Assembly: GCA_027563935.2 (NCBI GenBank)
Contig: CM050451.1
Coordinates: forward strand, 33,061,565 to 33,125,564
Source of the DNA: Costus lasius
Lineage: Eukaryota > Streptophyta > Magnoliopsida > Zingiberales > Costaceae
Direction: 5' to 3'
DNA: 64,000 nucleotides
Shown one piece after another: positions 9,408 to 21,969 of this stretch. The notes beneath the pieces were generated by a model. It worked only from the letters and a program-made list of their open reading frames with translations, ran no database searches and was not told the origin of the DNA. A program made the translations under genes and the position numbers. Position 1 is the stretch's first letter. Each line of letters begins with the position of its first letter.

Positions 9408-12400
9408 TGTTGGGGTATGCCTTTAAGGCTAATGTGTGAGGCCTTGGGATTGTAACAGTATCATGTATAAACTGTGATGTTTATAAAGGCAATGGTTGTT
9501 ATTCAGTATGTTACATTGTCTGCTGCAATAAGTATACTTCTGAATAATGTCTCGATGCTGTTCAGCTAGGCTGACATGCAGTGAAGTCCTTAGTCGAGAT
9601 ATCTTGGTGAACATGAGACAGCCTTGATATGATTGAGACTAATATGTGTTCTAATCTTATAGGATGCTTCGAGCATGGAATAAGATGTAGACTCATGGGT
9701 ACATTGGATGTACTGGACAGACCCTACTAGGATATTCAATTGCTTGTCACAATATGAATATTCCTTGTTTGCACCAAGTGGCACATGTCCTCTGACTTGA
9801 GATCACTTGTGTTTCTAAATGATGATTGTCATTGTTTTGAGGTAGTTCAATATCATTTGAAACATAATGGTTATAGACTGTCTTGGATAATGATCATGAG
9901 TCAGGTTAGGACACTAGTGATAGATATAGGATTGCCGTCTCCTTGTTTAAGGAGTGTGATGTTCTAAAGGGGCCCCCCCGAATGAGATGATTGAGAAAGT
10001 GTATGGCCATACCTAGGTGACTATGTTCACCTGATCTAATCATGCTCATCATATTGGAGTTACAAGCTTGACCCGCTTGTCCAATAAGAACATCCAGTGG
10101 CAAAGGATACATGCATGCCTTGTGAGGTTGATTCACCCTTGTGCTGTGGTTTGGGAGTGGTCTTGGAAGACTCTTTCCTTTATATCGAGAGACAGTGATG
10201 TGTTGCTAGATACCCCTCACTGATCGTGATAACGAAAGTTATCGTTACCGACATTTAAAGGAAACCCTCAGGGTCGCACAAATTGATGATATGGCTTACT
10301 TGAGTCAGATCGTGTGGACTGAATTGTTTAAGTTCAGTTTCAAGGGATTTAATCTCTGATTGTAAGTGAGATCTGGTCTGATCATGTTTGATTGATTAGG
10401 GCTTGAGATCGGTAAGCTTCGATCGAGAGAGGTGATGCTAGATCGGTGAGATCAGGAGCATCAGGTGTTGGGGTATGCCCTTAAGGCTAATGTTTGAGGC
10501 CATGGGAATGTATCTGTATCATGTAATAAACTGTTATGTTTATAAAGGCATGGTTGTTATTCAGTTAGCTACATTGTCTGCTGCAATATATGTTCTTCTG
10601 AATAATGTCTCAAAGCTGTTCAGCTAGGCTGACATGCTATAAGTCCTTAGTCGAGATATCTTGGTGAACATGAGACAGCCTTGATATGTTTGAGACTAAT
10701 ATGTGTTCTGATCTTATAGGATGCTTCGAGCATGGAATAAGATGTAGACTCATAGGTACATTGGATGTACTGGACAGACCCTACAAGGATGTTCAATTGT
10801 TTGTCACAATGTGAATATTCCTTGAATGTGACAAGTGGCACATTTCCTCTGACTTGAGATCACTTGTGTTTTCTAAATGATGATTGTCATTGTTTTGAGA
10901 TAGTTCAATATCATTTGAAACATAATGATTATAGACTATCTTGGATGGTGAGCTTGAATCAGGTTAGGGCACTAGTGATAGACATAGGATTGCCGTCTCC
11001 TTGTTTAAGGAGTGTGATGTTCTAAAGGGGCCCCCTGGATGAGATGATTGAGAAAAGAGTATGGCCATACCCAGGTGACTATGTTCATCTGATCTAATCA
11101 TGCTCATCATATTGGAGTTACAAGCTTGACAGGCTTGTCCAATAAGAACATCCAGTGGCAAAGGAAATTTGCATGCCTTGTGAATTGGATTCACACTTGT
11201 GCTGTATTTTGGGTGTAGTCTTGGAAGACTCTTTCCTTTATATCGGGAGACAGTGATGTGTTGCTAGATACCCCTCACTGATCGTGATAATGAGAATTAT
11301 CGTTACCGACATTTAGAGGAAACCCTCAGGGTCACACAATTTGATGATATGGCTTACTTAAGTCAGATCGTGTGGACTGAATTGTTTGGGTTCAGTTTAA
11401 AGGGATTTAATCTCTGATTGTAAGTGAGATCTGGTCTGATCATGTTTGATTGATTAGGGCTTGAGATCGGTAAGCTTCGATCGAGAGAATGGATGCTCGA
11501 TCGGTGAGATCAGGAGCATCAGGAGATGAACGGTTAGATCTGGAGCCTTAGGGTTTAATTGAGATCTAGACCATATTGCTTGGGTTAATTGGTCTTGGAC
11601 CAAACCGAAATGAACCAGCTCATTGGTTGAGCGTGTGGTTCAATTTAAGAGAGGTTTGCGATTGGGGTAAACCCATGATCGCATATGGAAGAGTGGCTTT
11701 CTATTTTTAGAAAGCATGTCACTTACGTGACCACGATTCTTGTGGTCTCTCTTCACGCCTCCCTCTCGCTCTATTGTCGTCGCTTGACTTTGCTCTTGAG
11801 GCATTCTCTCGTGAAGAAGAAGTGGACGACATTGGGAGAGTTTTTCGCCAAGCAAGAAATTTTTCTCTTTCCCTTTCCATTCGATCAAGGATACTTGGAC
11901 GATCCTTGCTAGCACAAGGGACGACAAGAAGAAGCGCATCTTCATCTTGTGTGTGACGATTTGGAGAAGATCTTCTTTGGTCTTTGCTTCCAAGGCGCCA
12001 TCCAATCGATGGCCATGGTATGAATCACATCCTATTTGTTTAAGCTTTCAAAGTTGATCATCTTATACATGCTTTGCGACTCTTGAAACCCCCTTCCGCT
12101 GCTATATTCCCTTATATGCGCCATGCTGGGTTTCGCCCCCCTCTTGAAAGGGGTCCCTTACATCAGGAGATGAACGGTTAGATCTTGAGCCTTAGGGTTT
12201 GATATGATATAGACCAAGGGGCTTGGACTTATTTGATTTGGTTTGTTGAACCAAATGCAATTGAACTAAAGAGAACCGGTTCACTTATGTGAACGCATGG
12301 TTCGAAAGGGTGAAGGCGTTTTGGTCGTTTATGAGTGCATGCTTCCATTTATGGTAAGTCATCAAGACCTCTTCTTCAAAACGCCTAACGCCAAGACGTT

Positions 12401-12798
12401 CACGACTTCACTTCACTTGTCTTCTTGCATTTTGCGTGTGGAGAAGTGGTGGACGAAGGTGTGGAGCTCTCGGCCAAGCAAGATCTCATCTCCCATCCCT
12501 TCCATTCGGCAAGGACACTTGAAGATCTTTGCTAGCACAAAGATCAACAAGAGGAAGCCATCTCTCTTCTTGTGTGCGTCACTTGTGGAGAAGATCTCTC
12601 TTGGTCTTTGCTTCCAAGCCGCATCCACTCATGGCTATGGTATGAACTTCCTCTTGATCCATTCAATCATTTGAAGTTGATCATAAGAATATATTACATG
12701 CGATTTTGTTGAAACCCTAGCATCTTCATGCGAAAATGTTATATGCGCCACCCTTAGGGTTTCACCCCCTTGCGCTCCCCCTTGAAGGGGACTCTACA
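9408..12798 (+). repeat. Solo LTR S2 (split by S3)
   Basis: A family LTR from TGTTGGGG (9408) to CTCTACA (12798), flanked by ATATC at 9403-9407 and 12799-12803. It is interrupted by S3. Without S3 and one TCAGG copy it is 1689 bp. The first base block differs slightly (GCCTTTAAGG instead of GCCCTTAAGG). No internal region or gene. Confidence 0.95.
10466..12162 (+). repeat. Solo LTR S3 nested in S2
   Basis: A complete 1697-bp family LTR from TGTTGGGG to CCCTTACA, with TCAGG at 10461-10465 and 12163-12167. It is younger than S2 by position. No gene. Confidence 0.95.
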
Positions 12799-13029
12799 AT
12801 ATCCAATTTACTTATGCCAACCTTGAAGGAAGGATGCGGCAAGAGGTTGGCGGAGAAAGTGATGCCGCCAAGGTCTCCTTCAACTTGCGCCAAAAGGAGA
12901 AGAAGAAAAGATGCTTGTGGCTTCAGGAGGAAGAGGAGATGCGCCACTAGCCTTGCAGTCGCCCCTTGGAGTGCTCACGCCAATATTTTTATCCCCTTTG
13001 CCTCTCACATATCCCTTGATATATATAGA
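12799..13029 (-). repeat. Old LTR remnant between S2 and element B
   Basis: About 230 bp of degraded sequence ending in ATAGA, the target site of element B. It continues at 31511 on the far side of B. No coding signal. Its assignment to the old LTR rests mainly on the better match of 31511-32748 to the family LTR. Confidence 0.4.
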
Positions 13030-14731
13030 TGATGAAACCCCTTTCATGAGGGGGGCGCAAGCCCTAAGCATGGCGCAAATAAAACTTTGCAAGCGGTAGA
13101 AAGGGTTTGATGATCTTTTGCATGTCATATGATCAACTATCATAGATTGAATAGATCAGGAGTAGATCATACCATAGCCATCTTTTGGATGGTCCCTTGG
13201 AAGAAGAGATCGAAGAGGGGTCTCCTCCACAAGGTGCGCACACAAGATGAGAATTGACTTGCTTCTTGTTGCTCCTTGTGCTAGCAAGGATCTCCAAGAT
13301 GTCCTTGATCGAATGAAGGAAAAAGGAGATGATCTTGGCGTGGATGAACTCCTCCTTGTTCTCGTCAAAACTCTCCACACCGAGAAAGAGACGTTGAGTT
13401 GAGAGAGAGACCAATGTTCTCATCCAAAGTGAAGCGTTGAGAAACCATTTCCGAAACCTCCACTTCCAAAAATGGTAAGTCATCACTACAAGCGTTCATG
13501 TCTTATGAACCAAACCAAAACGCCAATTCGATTTAACCATGCGTTCACACATATGTGAACCGGTTCAAATAGAATTCGGTCTAATTGATTTCGGTTCAAA
13601 GACCAAATTGAACCAAGCCAAGCCATGGTCTAAATCTCATCTGAACCATGAAGGTTCGAGATCTAACCGTACATCTCTTGATGCCTTTGATCTCACCGAT
13701 CTAGCATCACTACTCTCGATCGAAGCTTACCGATCTCAAGCCCTAATCAATCAAACATGATCAGGCCAGATCGTACTTGCAATCAGAGTTTAAACTCCTT
13801 TAAACTGAACCAAAACAATTCAGTCCACACGATCTGACTCAAGTAAGCCATATCATCAAATTGTGCGACCCTGAGGGTTTCCTTTAAATGTCGGTAATGA
13901 CAACTTACGTTATCACGATCAGTGAGAGGTATCTAGCAACACATCACTGTCTCCCGATATAAAGAAAAGAGTCTTCCAAGACTACACCCAAAACATAGCA
14001 CAAGTGTGAATCCACTTCACTAGGCATGCATGTGTCCTTTGCCACTGGATGTTCTTATTGGACAAGCGTGTCAAGCCTGTAACTCCAATATGATGAGCAT
14101 GATTAGATCAGACGAACATAGTCACCTGGGTATGGCCATACACATTCTCAATCATCTCATTCAGGGGGGCCCTTTAGAACATCACACTCCAATTAAGGAG
14201 ATGGCAATCCTTTATCTATCACTAGTGCCCTAACCTGACTCAAGATCATTATCCAAGATAGTCTATAATCATTATATTTCAAATGATATTAAACCACCTC
14301 AAAACAATGACAATCATCATTTAGAAACACAAGTGATCTCAAGTCAGAGGACATGTGCCACTTGTAGCATAAGGATTATTCACATTGTGACAAGCAATTG
14401 AATATCCTAATAGGGTCTGTCCAGTACATCCAATGTACCTATGAGTCTACATCTTATTCCATGCTCGAAGCATCCTATAAGATTAGAACACACATTAGTC
14501 TCAATCATATCAAGGCTGTCTCATGTTCACCAAGATATCTCGACTAAGGACTTAACTGCATGTCAGCCTAGCTGAACAGCTTTGAGACATTATTCAGAAG
14601 TACACATATTGCAGCAGACAATGTAACAACCTGAATAACAACCATTGCCTTTATAAACAAAAGAGTTTATATACATGATACTCATGGAATCCCAAGGCCT
14701 CAAACATTAGCCTTAAGGGCATATCCCAACA
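13030..14731 (-). repeat. Element B 3' LTR
   Basis: Complete 1702-bp LTR on the minus strand; in its own sense it starts TGTTGGGATATGCCC and ends TTTCATCA. Its first 485 bp (14247-14731) match the 5' LTR remnant at 31021-31505 with a single difference that I can find (CTGTCC versus CTATCC). Confidence 0.95.
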
Positions 14732-14732
14732 A

Positions 14733-14742
14733 TCTCCCACTT
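14733..14742 (-). other. Polypurine tract of element B
   Basis: AAGTGGGAGA on the minus strand, one base before the 3' LTR. Same tract and spacing as in A, C and D. Confidence 0.88.
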
Positions 14743-14751
14743 GCACTTAAT

Positions 14752-17501
14752 CTAATGGTTGAGAAATCTCAAACCCATATTATTACAGTGCTTCTCATGC
14801 TTCTGCTGCGCCAGAGGCTTGGTAAGCGGGTCAGCCAGATTGTCGTCTGTATGAACCTTGCAGATTTTGATCTCGCCACGATCAATGATCTGCCGGATCA
14901 AGTGAAACCGTCTCTGTATGTGCTTAGACTTCTGGTGCGACCGTGGTTCCTTTGCTTGTGCGATTGCTCCAGTGTTATCACAGAAGATAACCAAAGGATC
15001 AGCACTCGAAGGAACGACACCAAGTTCCTTAATGAACTTACGAATCCACACTGCCTCCTTGGATGCTTCCGAGGCTGCAACATACTCGGCTTCTGTTGTG
15101 GAATCAGCAACAGTTGACTGTTTGAAACTTTTCCACACCACCGCTCCTCCATTCAAGCTAAAGACATAGCCTGATTGCGATCGGAAATCATCCTGGTCCG
15201 ACTGGAACGAAGCGTCAGTATATCCTTCTATACTGAGTTCTTCCTGACCACCATATATCAAGAACATATCTTTGGTCCTCCGCAGATATTTTAAAATGTT
15301 CTTGACCGCAATCCAGTGTGCCTGACCTGGATTACTTTGGAATCGACTGGTCACGCTTAACCCGTAAGCGACGTCTGGGCGAGTGCACAACATCGCATAC
15401 ATAATGGACCCAATAGCCGAAGCATAAGGCGTATTGTCCATTTCATCTTTCTCAGTCTGTGTTTGTGGACACTGACCCTTCGAAAGATTCAGACCATGTC
15501 TGACTGGAAGATACCCTCTTTTAGAATTCTCTAAATGGAATCTCTCCAGGACTTTATCGATGTAAGTACTCTGGCACAGCCCGAGAAGCCTCTTAGATCT
15601 ATCCCTATAGATCTTCACACCTAATACATAGGCTGCTTCTCCTAAATCTTTCATCTGAAAACATTTTCCTAACCATGCTTTAACAGCATGCAGTTCAGGA
15701 ATATCGTTTCCAATGATTAAGATATCATCGACGTAGAGGACTAGGAAAGTAATCACGCTCCCACTAAACCTCTTATATACACACGGGTCATCCTCGTTCT
15801 TGATGAAGCCAAACTCAGAGATTGATTCATCAAAACGAATATTCCAGCTTCTAGATGCTTGTTTAAGTCCATAAATGGACTTCTTTAACTTGCATATTTT
15901 ATGACGATCTGCTGGATTAGTGAAACCTTCAGGTTGTGTCATGTACACATCCTCATCCAGTTTTCCATTAAGGAAAGCAGTTTTCACATCCATCTGCCAG
16001 ATCTCATAATCGTAATATGCTACTATCGCGAAAAGAATCCGAATAGACTTGAACATGGCTACAGGGGAGAAAGTTTCATCATAATCTATCCCGTAGATTT
16101 GTTTGAAACCTTTCGCTACTAGCCTGCCTTTATAGGTAACCACGTTACCATCCATGTCAATCTTCTTCTTGAAGATCCATTTACAGCCTATAGGGATTAC
16201 TCCCGGAGGCGGATCAACCAAATCCCAGACTTGGTTATCTGACATGGAGTCCATCTCGGCTCGCATAGCTTCAAGCCATCTAGCTGACTCCGGTCCACTG
16301 ACCGCATCCGTATAAGTGAGGGGTTCATCATTATCAATGATGTAGACTCCGTCATAACGCTCAGGCTGACGACGGATCCTTCCCGATCTTCGCGGTTCCC
16401 GTGATATCTGAGCCTCAGGTTGTTCAGTAACCTGATCTACCGGCTCAGGCTCATCCAACTGTGCTTGACTACTTTGTCCTTCCTCTGGATTCTCATCCAG
16501 CTTTATTTCTCTCCCACTGGCATCTTGCAGAAGAAACTCCTTCTCAAGAAAAATGGCCGTCCGAGCAACAAATACCTTGTTCTCTTTGGGATCGTAGAAA
16601 TAATAACCCTTAGTTTCCTTAGGGTAACCGACAAAGATGCATTTCTCAGATCTGCTCTCCAGTTTCCCAGAGGCGAGCTTTTTGACATAAGCCTCGCAAC
16701 CCCAGATCTTAATAAATGTCAAGCTAGGCTGTTTTCCATACCATAATTCATATGGAGTCTTTGAAACGGCCTTGGATGGCACTCGGTTTAGTACCTTTGC
16801 AGCTGTTTCCAGTGCAAATCCCCAAAAGGAGTAAGGAAGAGTAGCCTGACTCATCATAGAACGAACCATGTCTAGTAACGTTCTATTTCTCCTCTCGGAC
16901 ACACCATTCCATTGCGGTGTTCCAGGCGGAGTGAGCTGTGAGATAATCCCACACTCCTTTAGATAGTCAGTAAACGCATGACTCAAGTATTCTCCACCTA
17001 GATCAGAACGAAGTGCCTTGATATTTCGGCCTAGCTGATTCTGTACTTCATTCTTGAACTCTTTGAACTTGTCAAAAGATTCACTCTTATGTCTCATAAG
17101 ATAGACATACCCATATCTACTGAAATCATCAGTAAAGGTAATGAAGTACTGATAGCCACCTCTGGCATGTTTACTAAATGGCCCACACACATCACTGTGT
17201 ATAAGGTCAAGTAAACCTGAAGCCCTTTGACCTTTGTTAGGAAAAGGAGCCTTCGTCATTTTACCCATTAAACAAGCTTTGCATGTATCAATCTCCTCAT
17301 AGGAGAATGATCCCAGCAGTCCATGATCATGCAACCGCTTAATGCGCTTCTTGTTAATATGGCCTAAACGACTATGCCATAGCAAGGTGCTGTCATCAGC
17401 ATACTTGGCTTTCTTATTATCAATGTTTTGTATAGAATATTCCATGTCCAACATGAATAACCCATTGTTAATTGAACCAGTAGCATAAACAATATTATCA
17501 A
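14752..17501 (-). pseudogene. Element B gag-pol, 3' part (pre-integrase to RNase H)
   Basis: This is the downstream portion of B's polyprotein after solo LTR S4. It includes the HHCC pre-integrase finger, integrase with the D-D35-E layout (here SDLGGEY, Arg replaced by Leu beside the second Asp), the RRSGRIRRQPERY linker, reverse transcriptase with YVDD, and RNase H with GYTDASF and CDNTGA. It ends at NMGLRFLNH. The methionine near 17454 is internal, not a start. Joined to 19187-20321 at the duplicated ATCAA site the coding length is 3885 bp, in frame and without stops, the same as element A. Confidence 0.92.
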
Positions 17502-19181
17502 TGAAGGAACCCCATAAAGGGGGGGAAACCCCTAAGTAAGGCGCATATTAAAACTTTTAAGCAGCGGAAGAGGGTTTCTTAAGATCGGTTTCATGAGATA
17601 TGATCAACCATTATAACCCGAATGCAAATAGAAGAAACGGATTCATACCATAGCCATTTCAAGATGGCGCCTTGGAAGAAAAAGTTGCAAACGCCTCTTC
17701 TCCAAAGTCTCGCACACAAGATGAACAATGTGCTTCTTCCTTGGTGCTCCTTGTGCTAGCAAGGTTCCAAGGTTGTCTTGCCGAATGGAAGGGAAAGATG
17801 AGATGTCGTTCTCTTGGCCGAATCCTCCTCAACCTTCAAGGCGTCGCCACACACACGGAAGTCGAGAGGAATATTGAGAGCGAGAGGCGAGAATAGAGAA
17901 CACTCTATTCGAACGTGAGTGACTCCAATTGGAGATCATGGTTACTAAAAATAGCAACCACTCACCGCTCCAACGTTCACGCCAAGTGAACATGTCGCCA
18001 CACCTTGAACCATGCGCTCATTTCATGAGCCGGTTCAATTTGGTTTGGTTTAAAACCAATCAAGCCAAGCAATCAAGTCCAGATCTCAAATAAACCCTAA
18101 GGCTCCTGATCTGACCGTTCATCTCTTGATGCTCTTGATCTCACCGATCTAGCATCTATTCTCTCGATCGAAGCTTACCGATCTCAAGCCCTAATCAATC
18201 AAACATGATCAGACCAGATCTCACTCACAATCAGAGATTAAATCCCTTTAAACTGAACCTAAACAATTCAGTCCACACGATCTGACTTAAGTAAGCCATA
18301 TCATCAAATTGTGCGACCCTGAGGGTTTCCTTTAAATGTCGGTAACGATAACTCACGTTATCACGATCAGTGAGGGGTATCTAGCAACACATCACTGTCT
18401 CCCGATATAAAAGAAATGAGTCTTCCAAGACTACACCCAAAAACAGCACAAGTGTGAATCAACTCACTAGGCATGCATACTTCCTTTGCCACTGGATGTT
18501 CTTATTGGACAAGCGTGTCAAGCTTGTAGCTCCAATATGATGAGCATGATTAGATCAGATGAACATAGTCATCTGGGTATGGCCATACACTTTCTCAATC
18601 ATCTCATCCAGGGGGCCCCTTTAGAACATCACACTCCTTAAACAAGGAGACGGCAATCCTATGTCTATCACTAGTGCCCTAACCTGACTCAAGCTCATTA
18701 TCCAAGATAGTCTATAACCATTGTGTTTCAAATGATATTGAACTACCTCAAAACAATGACAATCATCATTTAGAAAACACAAGTGATCTCAAGTCAGAGG
18801 AAATGTGCCACTTGTCATATACAAGGATTATTCACATTGCGACAAACAATTGAATATCCTAGTAGGGTCTGTCCAGTACATCCAATGTACCCATGAGTCT
18901 ACATCTTATTCCATGCTCGAAGCATCCTATAAGACTAGAACACATATTAGTCTTAACCATTTCAAGGCTGTCTCATGTTCACCAAGATACATCGACTAAG
19001 GACTTAACTGCATGTCAGCCCAGCTGAACAGCTTTGAGACATTATTCAGAAGAACATATATTGCAGCAGACAATGTAGCTAACTGAATAATAACCATGCC
19101 TTTATAAACATAAACGTGTATTACATGATACTGTTACAATCCCAAGGCCTCAAACATTCGGCTTAAGGGCATACCCCAACA
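17502..19181 (-). repeat. Solo LTR S4 inside element B gag-pol
   Basis: A complete 1680-bp family LTR on the minus strand, flanked by ATCAA at 17497-17501 and 19182-19186. Its U5-side sequence is closest to the LTRs of element C, with the same length and long shared stretches, so it appears to be the same subfamily. It interrupts B between protease and the pre-integrase finger. Confidence 0.95.
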
Positions 19182-19186
19182 ATCAA

Positions 19187-20321
19187 GAGTAAGATAACAC
19201 TTTGAAATCTTGCATTCAAAGGAAAACCCTTTCCTGACAAGAGCAGGAATAGAGATAATATTTTTGGTAATACTGGGTACAAAGTAACAATTGTTTAATT
19301 CTAATACAATGCCAGATGGTAATGAGATGTAATAATCCCCTACAGCAACAGCAGCAACCCGTGCCCCGTTTCCAACTCGTAGGTCCACCTCATGCTGTCC
19401 CACCTGCCTTCTTCTCTTGAGTTCCTGTACATTTGAACAAATGTGAACTCCACATGCAGTGTCCAACACCCATGAAATAGAAGAAGATGAAACCATGACT
19501 TCCGTCACGTATATACCTGAGCCAGAAGCGATGCTTCCCCTCTTATCTCCTTGGAGCGCTTTACAGTCCTTTTTCCAGTGACCCAGCTGGCCACAGTGGA
19601 AACACCTGTTGTCCTTTGACCGATTAACCTTCTGTTTCAGAGCCTTGCTGTAGTTCTTGACAGGGGCCTTGCCCTTCTTCCCCTTCTTCTTGTTCCTTGA
19701 AGGAACCATTAAGACAGAGGTTGAAGGCTTTCCCTTCAGAGTTTCCTCAGTAGTCAAGAGCATATTCAGCAGCTCTGCCAGAGTACAATCGATTTTGTTC
19801 ATATTAAAGTTAATAATGAACGCATCGAAAGAAGGCGGGAGAGACTGCAGAATAATGTCTACAGCAAGCTCCTGGTTGATGGTATGCCCCAGTTTCTCCA
19901 GAGCCTCCTTGTGCCCAATCATCTTGAGCACGTGAGCTCCCACTGGGCACCCGTCAGCTAGTTTGCTCTGAAAGAAAAGCTTTGTCAGATTATAGCGTTC
20001 TGTCCTCGCCTGTGCAGCATACAGCATCTTGAGGTTCGCTATAATCTCTATAGCCGACATATCCTCATGCTGACGCTGCAGCGGTGGCGTCATAGACGCT
20101 AGCATCAGGCAAGCGACATCAATGCTATCATTGACGTGCTTTTCATAGGCATCACGAACCGCCCTTGCGGCGTTCGCAGCGGGTTGAGGCGGTATAGCCG
20201 TCTCGAGGACATACAGTTTCCTCTCTGCCTTAAGAACGATCTTAAGGTGTCCGAACCAATCTGAGAAGTTTGGCCCAGCAAACTTCTCCCTTTCCAGTAG
20301 GGATCGCACATTGAAGCTCAT
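19187..20321 (-). pseudogene. Element B gag-pol, 5' part (Gag, protease)
   Basis: This starts at the ATG at 20321 (MSFNVRSLLER) and runs through the copia Gag, the CCHC knuckle (CFHCGQLGHWKKDC) and the protease (WVLDTACG). It is cut off by S4, after which the frame reads into the LTR and stops near 19134. No other lesion is seen. The ATG sits at the same place relative to the three-way-junction RNA as in A, C and E. Confidence 0.92.
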
Positions 20322-21969
20322 GGTGTTCGTTGCTGCAGGAATCTACAACAATGCAAGAACAGCAAGGTCAGTATCAATGTTTAGAATCAATTCAGGACTT
20401 AAGAAATGATTCTTTTCTCACTATTTTATCTGACTAAAAAATCCATTAAAACAGTCCGAAAGAGTAACACTCTTTTAGTGAGATGGGATCCAGATTTCAT
20501 ACTTGGTCTCCGCGTCCCGCTCAGGCGAGATAAGATGCACAGAGAATATAAGCACTAATTTCTGGTAGGCAGTCCCTGCCAATCGCCAACCCGTGCGATT
20601 CCCCTTCATCTGGGCAATCCAGCCGACTGTGCCAACTGAGTTGGTACAACACAATCTCTGACCCCACAGATGGCTGCCTCCATGTGCTACCATATGCGCC
20701 ACATATGTAGCATACATGGTCAAGCTGACCCGACCTACTCCCTGGACCACCACGTGCTATGCTGAGCAACGAGAAGCGATAAATCCCTTCTCTGTAACAC
20801 GCAGGTGAAATCCCGCACCGTCTGTAGATAGATGGACGTGCCCACTGAGTGGGTACAACACGGCTCCAACGATAGTCAGAACAGTGAGGTTTCGCGTCAG
20901 AAGGCTTACGAGCTTGATATTTATGCGTTGGATTTTAACGGTCTTTTATCTTCTTACTATCAGGCAAAACCTATGGCTATAGCAGAAGATAAATAACTCA
21001 TGCAATTCTATTTATTTAGAAAATAAAAGAAAGCATGGATCTTATGTGGTAAAAGCCCATGAACCCTAAGTAAGACCTTAAGTTATCTTAAGTCTTCACT
21101 TGCTTCTTGGGTCTTTTGCATCTCATCTGGTCCAACCCAGGGCCCTAGCGCTCAATGCAGCTTAGGTGCACCCACCAGATGAATGCGCCTCTGCAATGTG
21201 TGCTTTTGAGCTCTTGTCTAATCAAAATACAATTTGATCTATCTAGACAAGCTTGACTCGCAGGTCAATTATACAATAAATTAATTAAAAATGTGATTCA
21301 TAGATCAGAAAACAAATTAATTTACAAGTTTAATTCCAGGCTCGCAGGCCCCAGCACAGCACACATTAAAATGGGCATCCCACATAAGATAAAATAAACA
21401 AGCATATGGCATCAATCAATCATCATGTGATCCCTTACAAAGAAAATAAAATTTTGAAAACCCCATAGGCATCAATTTTAATTTCCTTATGTGCCCTACA
21501 ACCTTACAACGGTCCATTGATAGGGATCCACTCAACAATCTAGTTAGATCCATGCCCTTGCATGCACCAAGTCCTAACTGACTCGAGTTGACCTAATGGT
21601 CAACCATGCATGCGCCAAGGGCTGAACAACCAACATGAGTTCTGGCAAGCGGGTGTGACCCCGGGCCTAACTCATGTGTGTTCACTGGTTGTCTCAACCA
21701 GACCTCGCTACACGCCTGTGATGCAATCGACCTATAGCCACCTTGTGCTTGCACACAGGTGCCATCTGGTCGATCCATCTAGGCTGTCAGATGGTCTGAT
21801 CAGACTATTGGATCTAACCTAGAGGGTGACTTCAACCCCATCAACCCGTCTAAGGGTTTATAGTAAGCGCATATAGATCTAATTGTTTGCGCGCAAGTAA
21901 ACAAGTTTTAATGAAATACCATTCAACAAACTAAACATGCGCCAACAAGATCATGCAAAAACATGAACA
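20322..21969 (-). other. Leader of element B, 5' end missing
   Basis: The leader is homologous to that of A and carries the three-way junction (20417-20482) and hairpins H2 (20625-20656) and H1 (20837-20862). Near 21180-21192 it lacks about 70 bp, including the tRNA-like B box; the flanking copies of GGCGCAT suggest deletion between short repeats. Its start is cut at 21969 by insertion of element C (flank GAACA). No gene. Confidence 0.85.
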
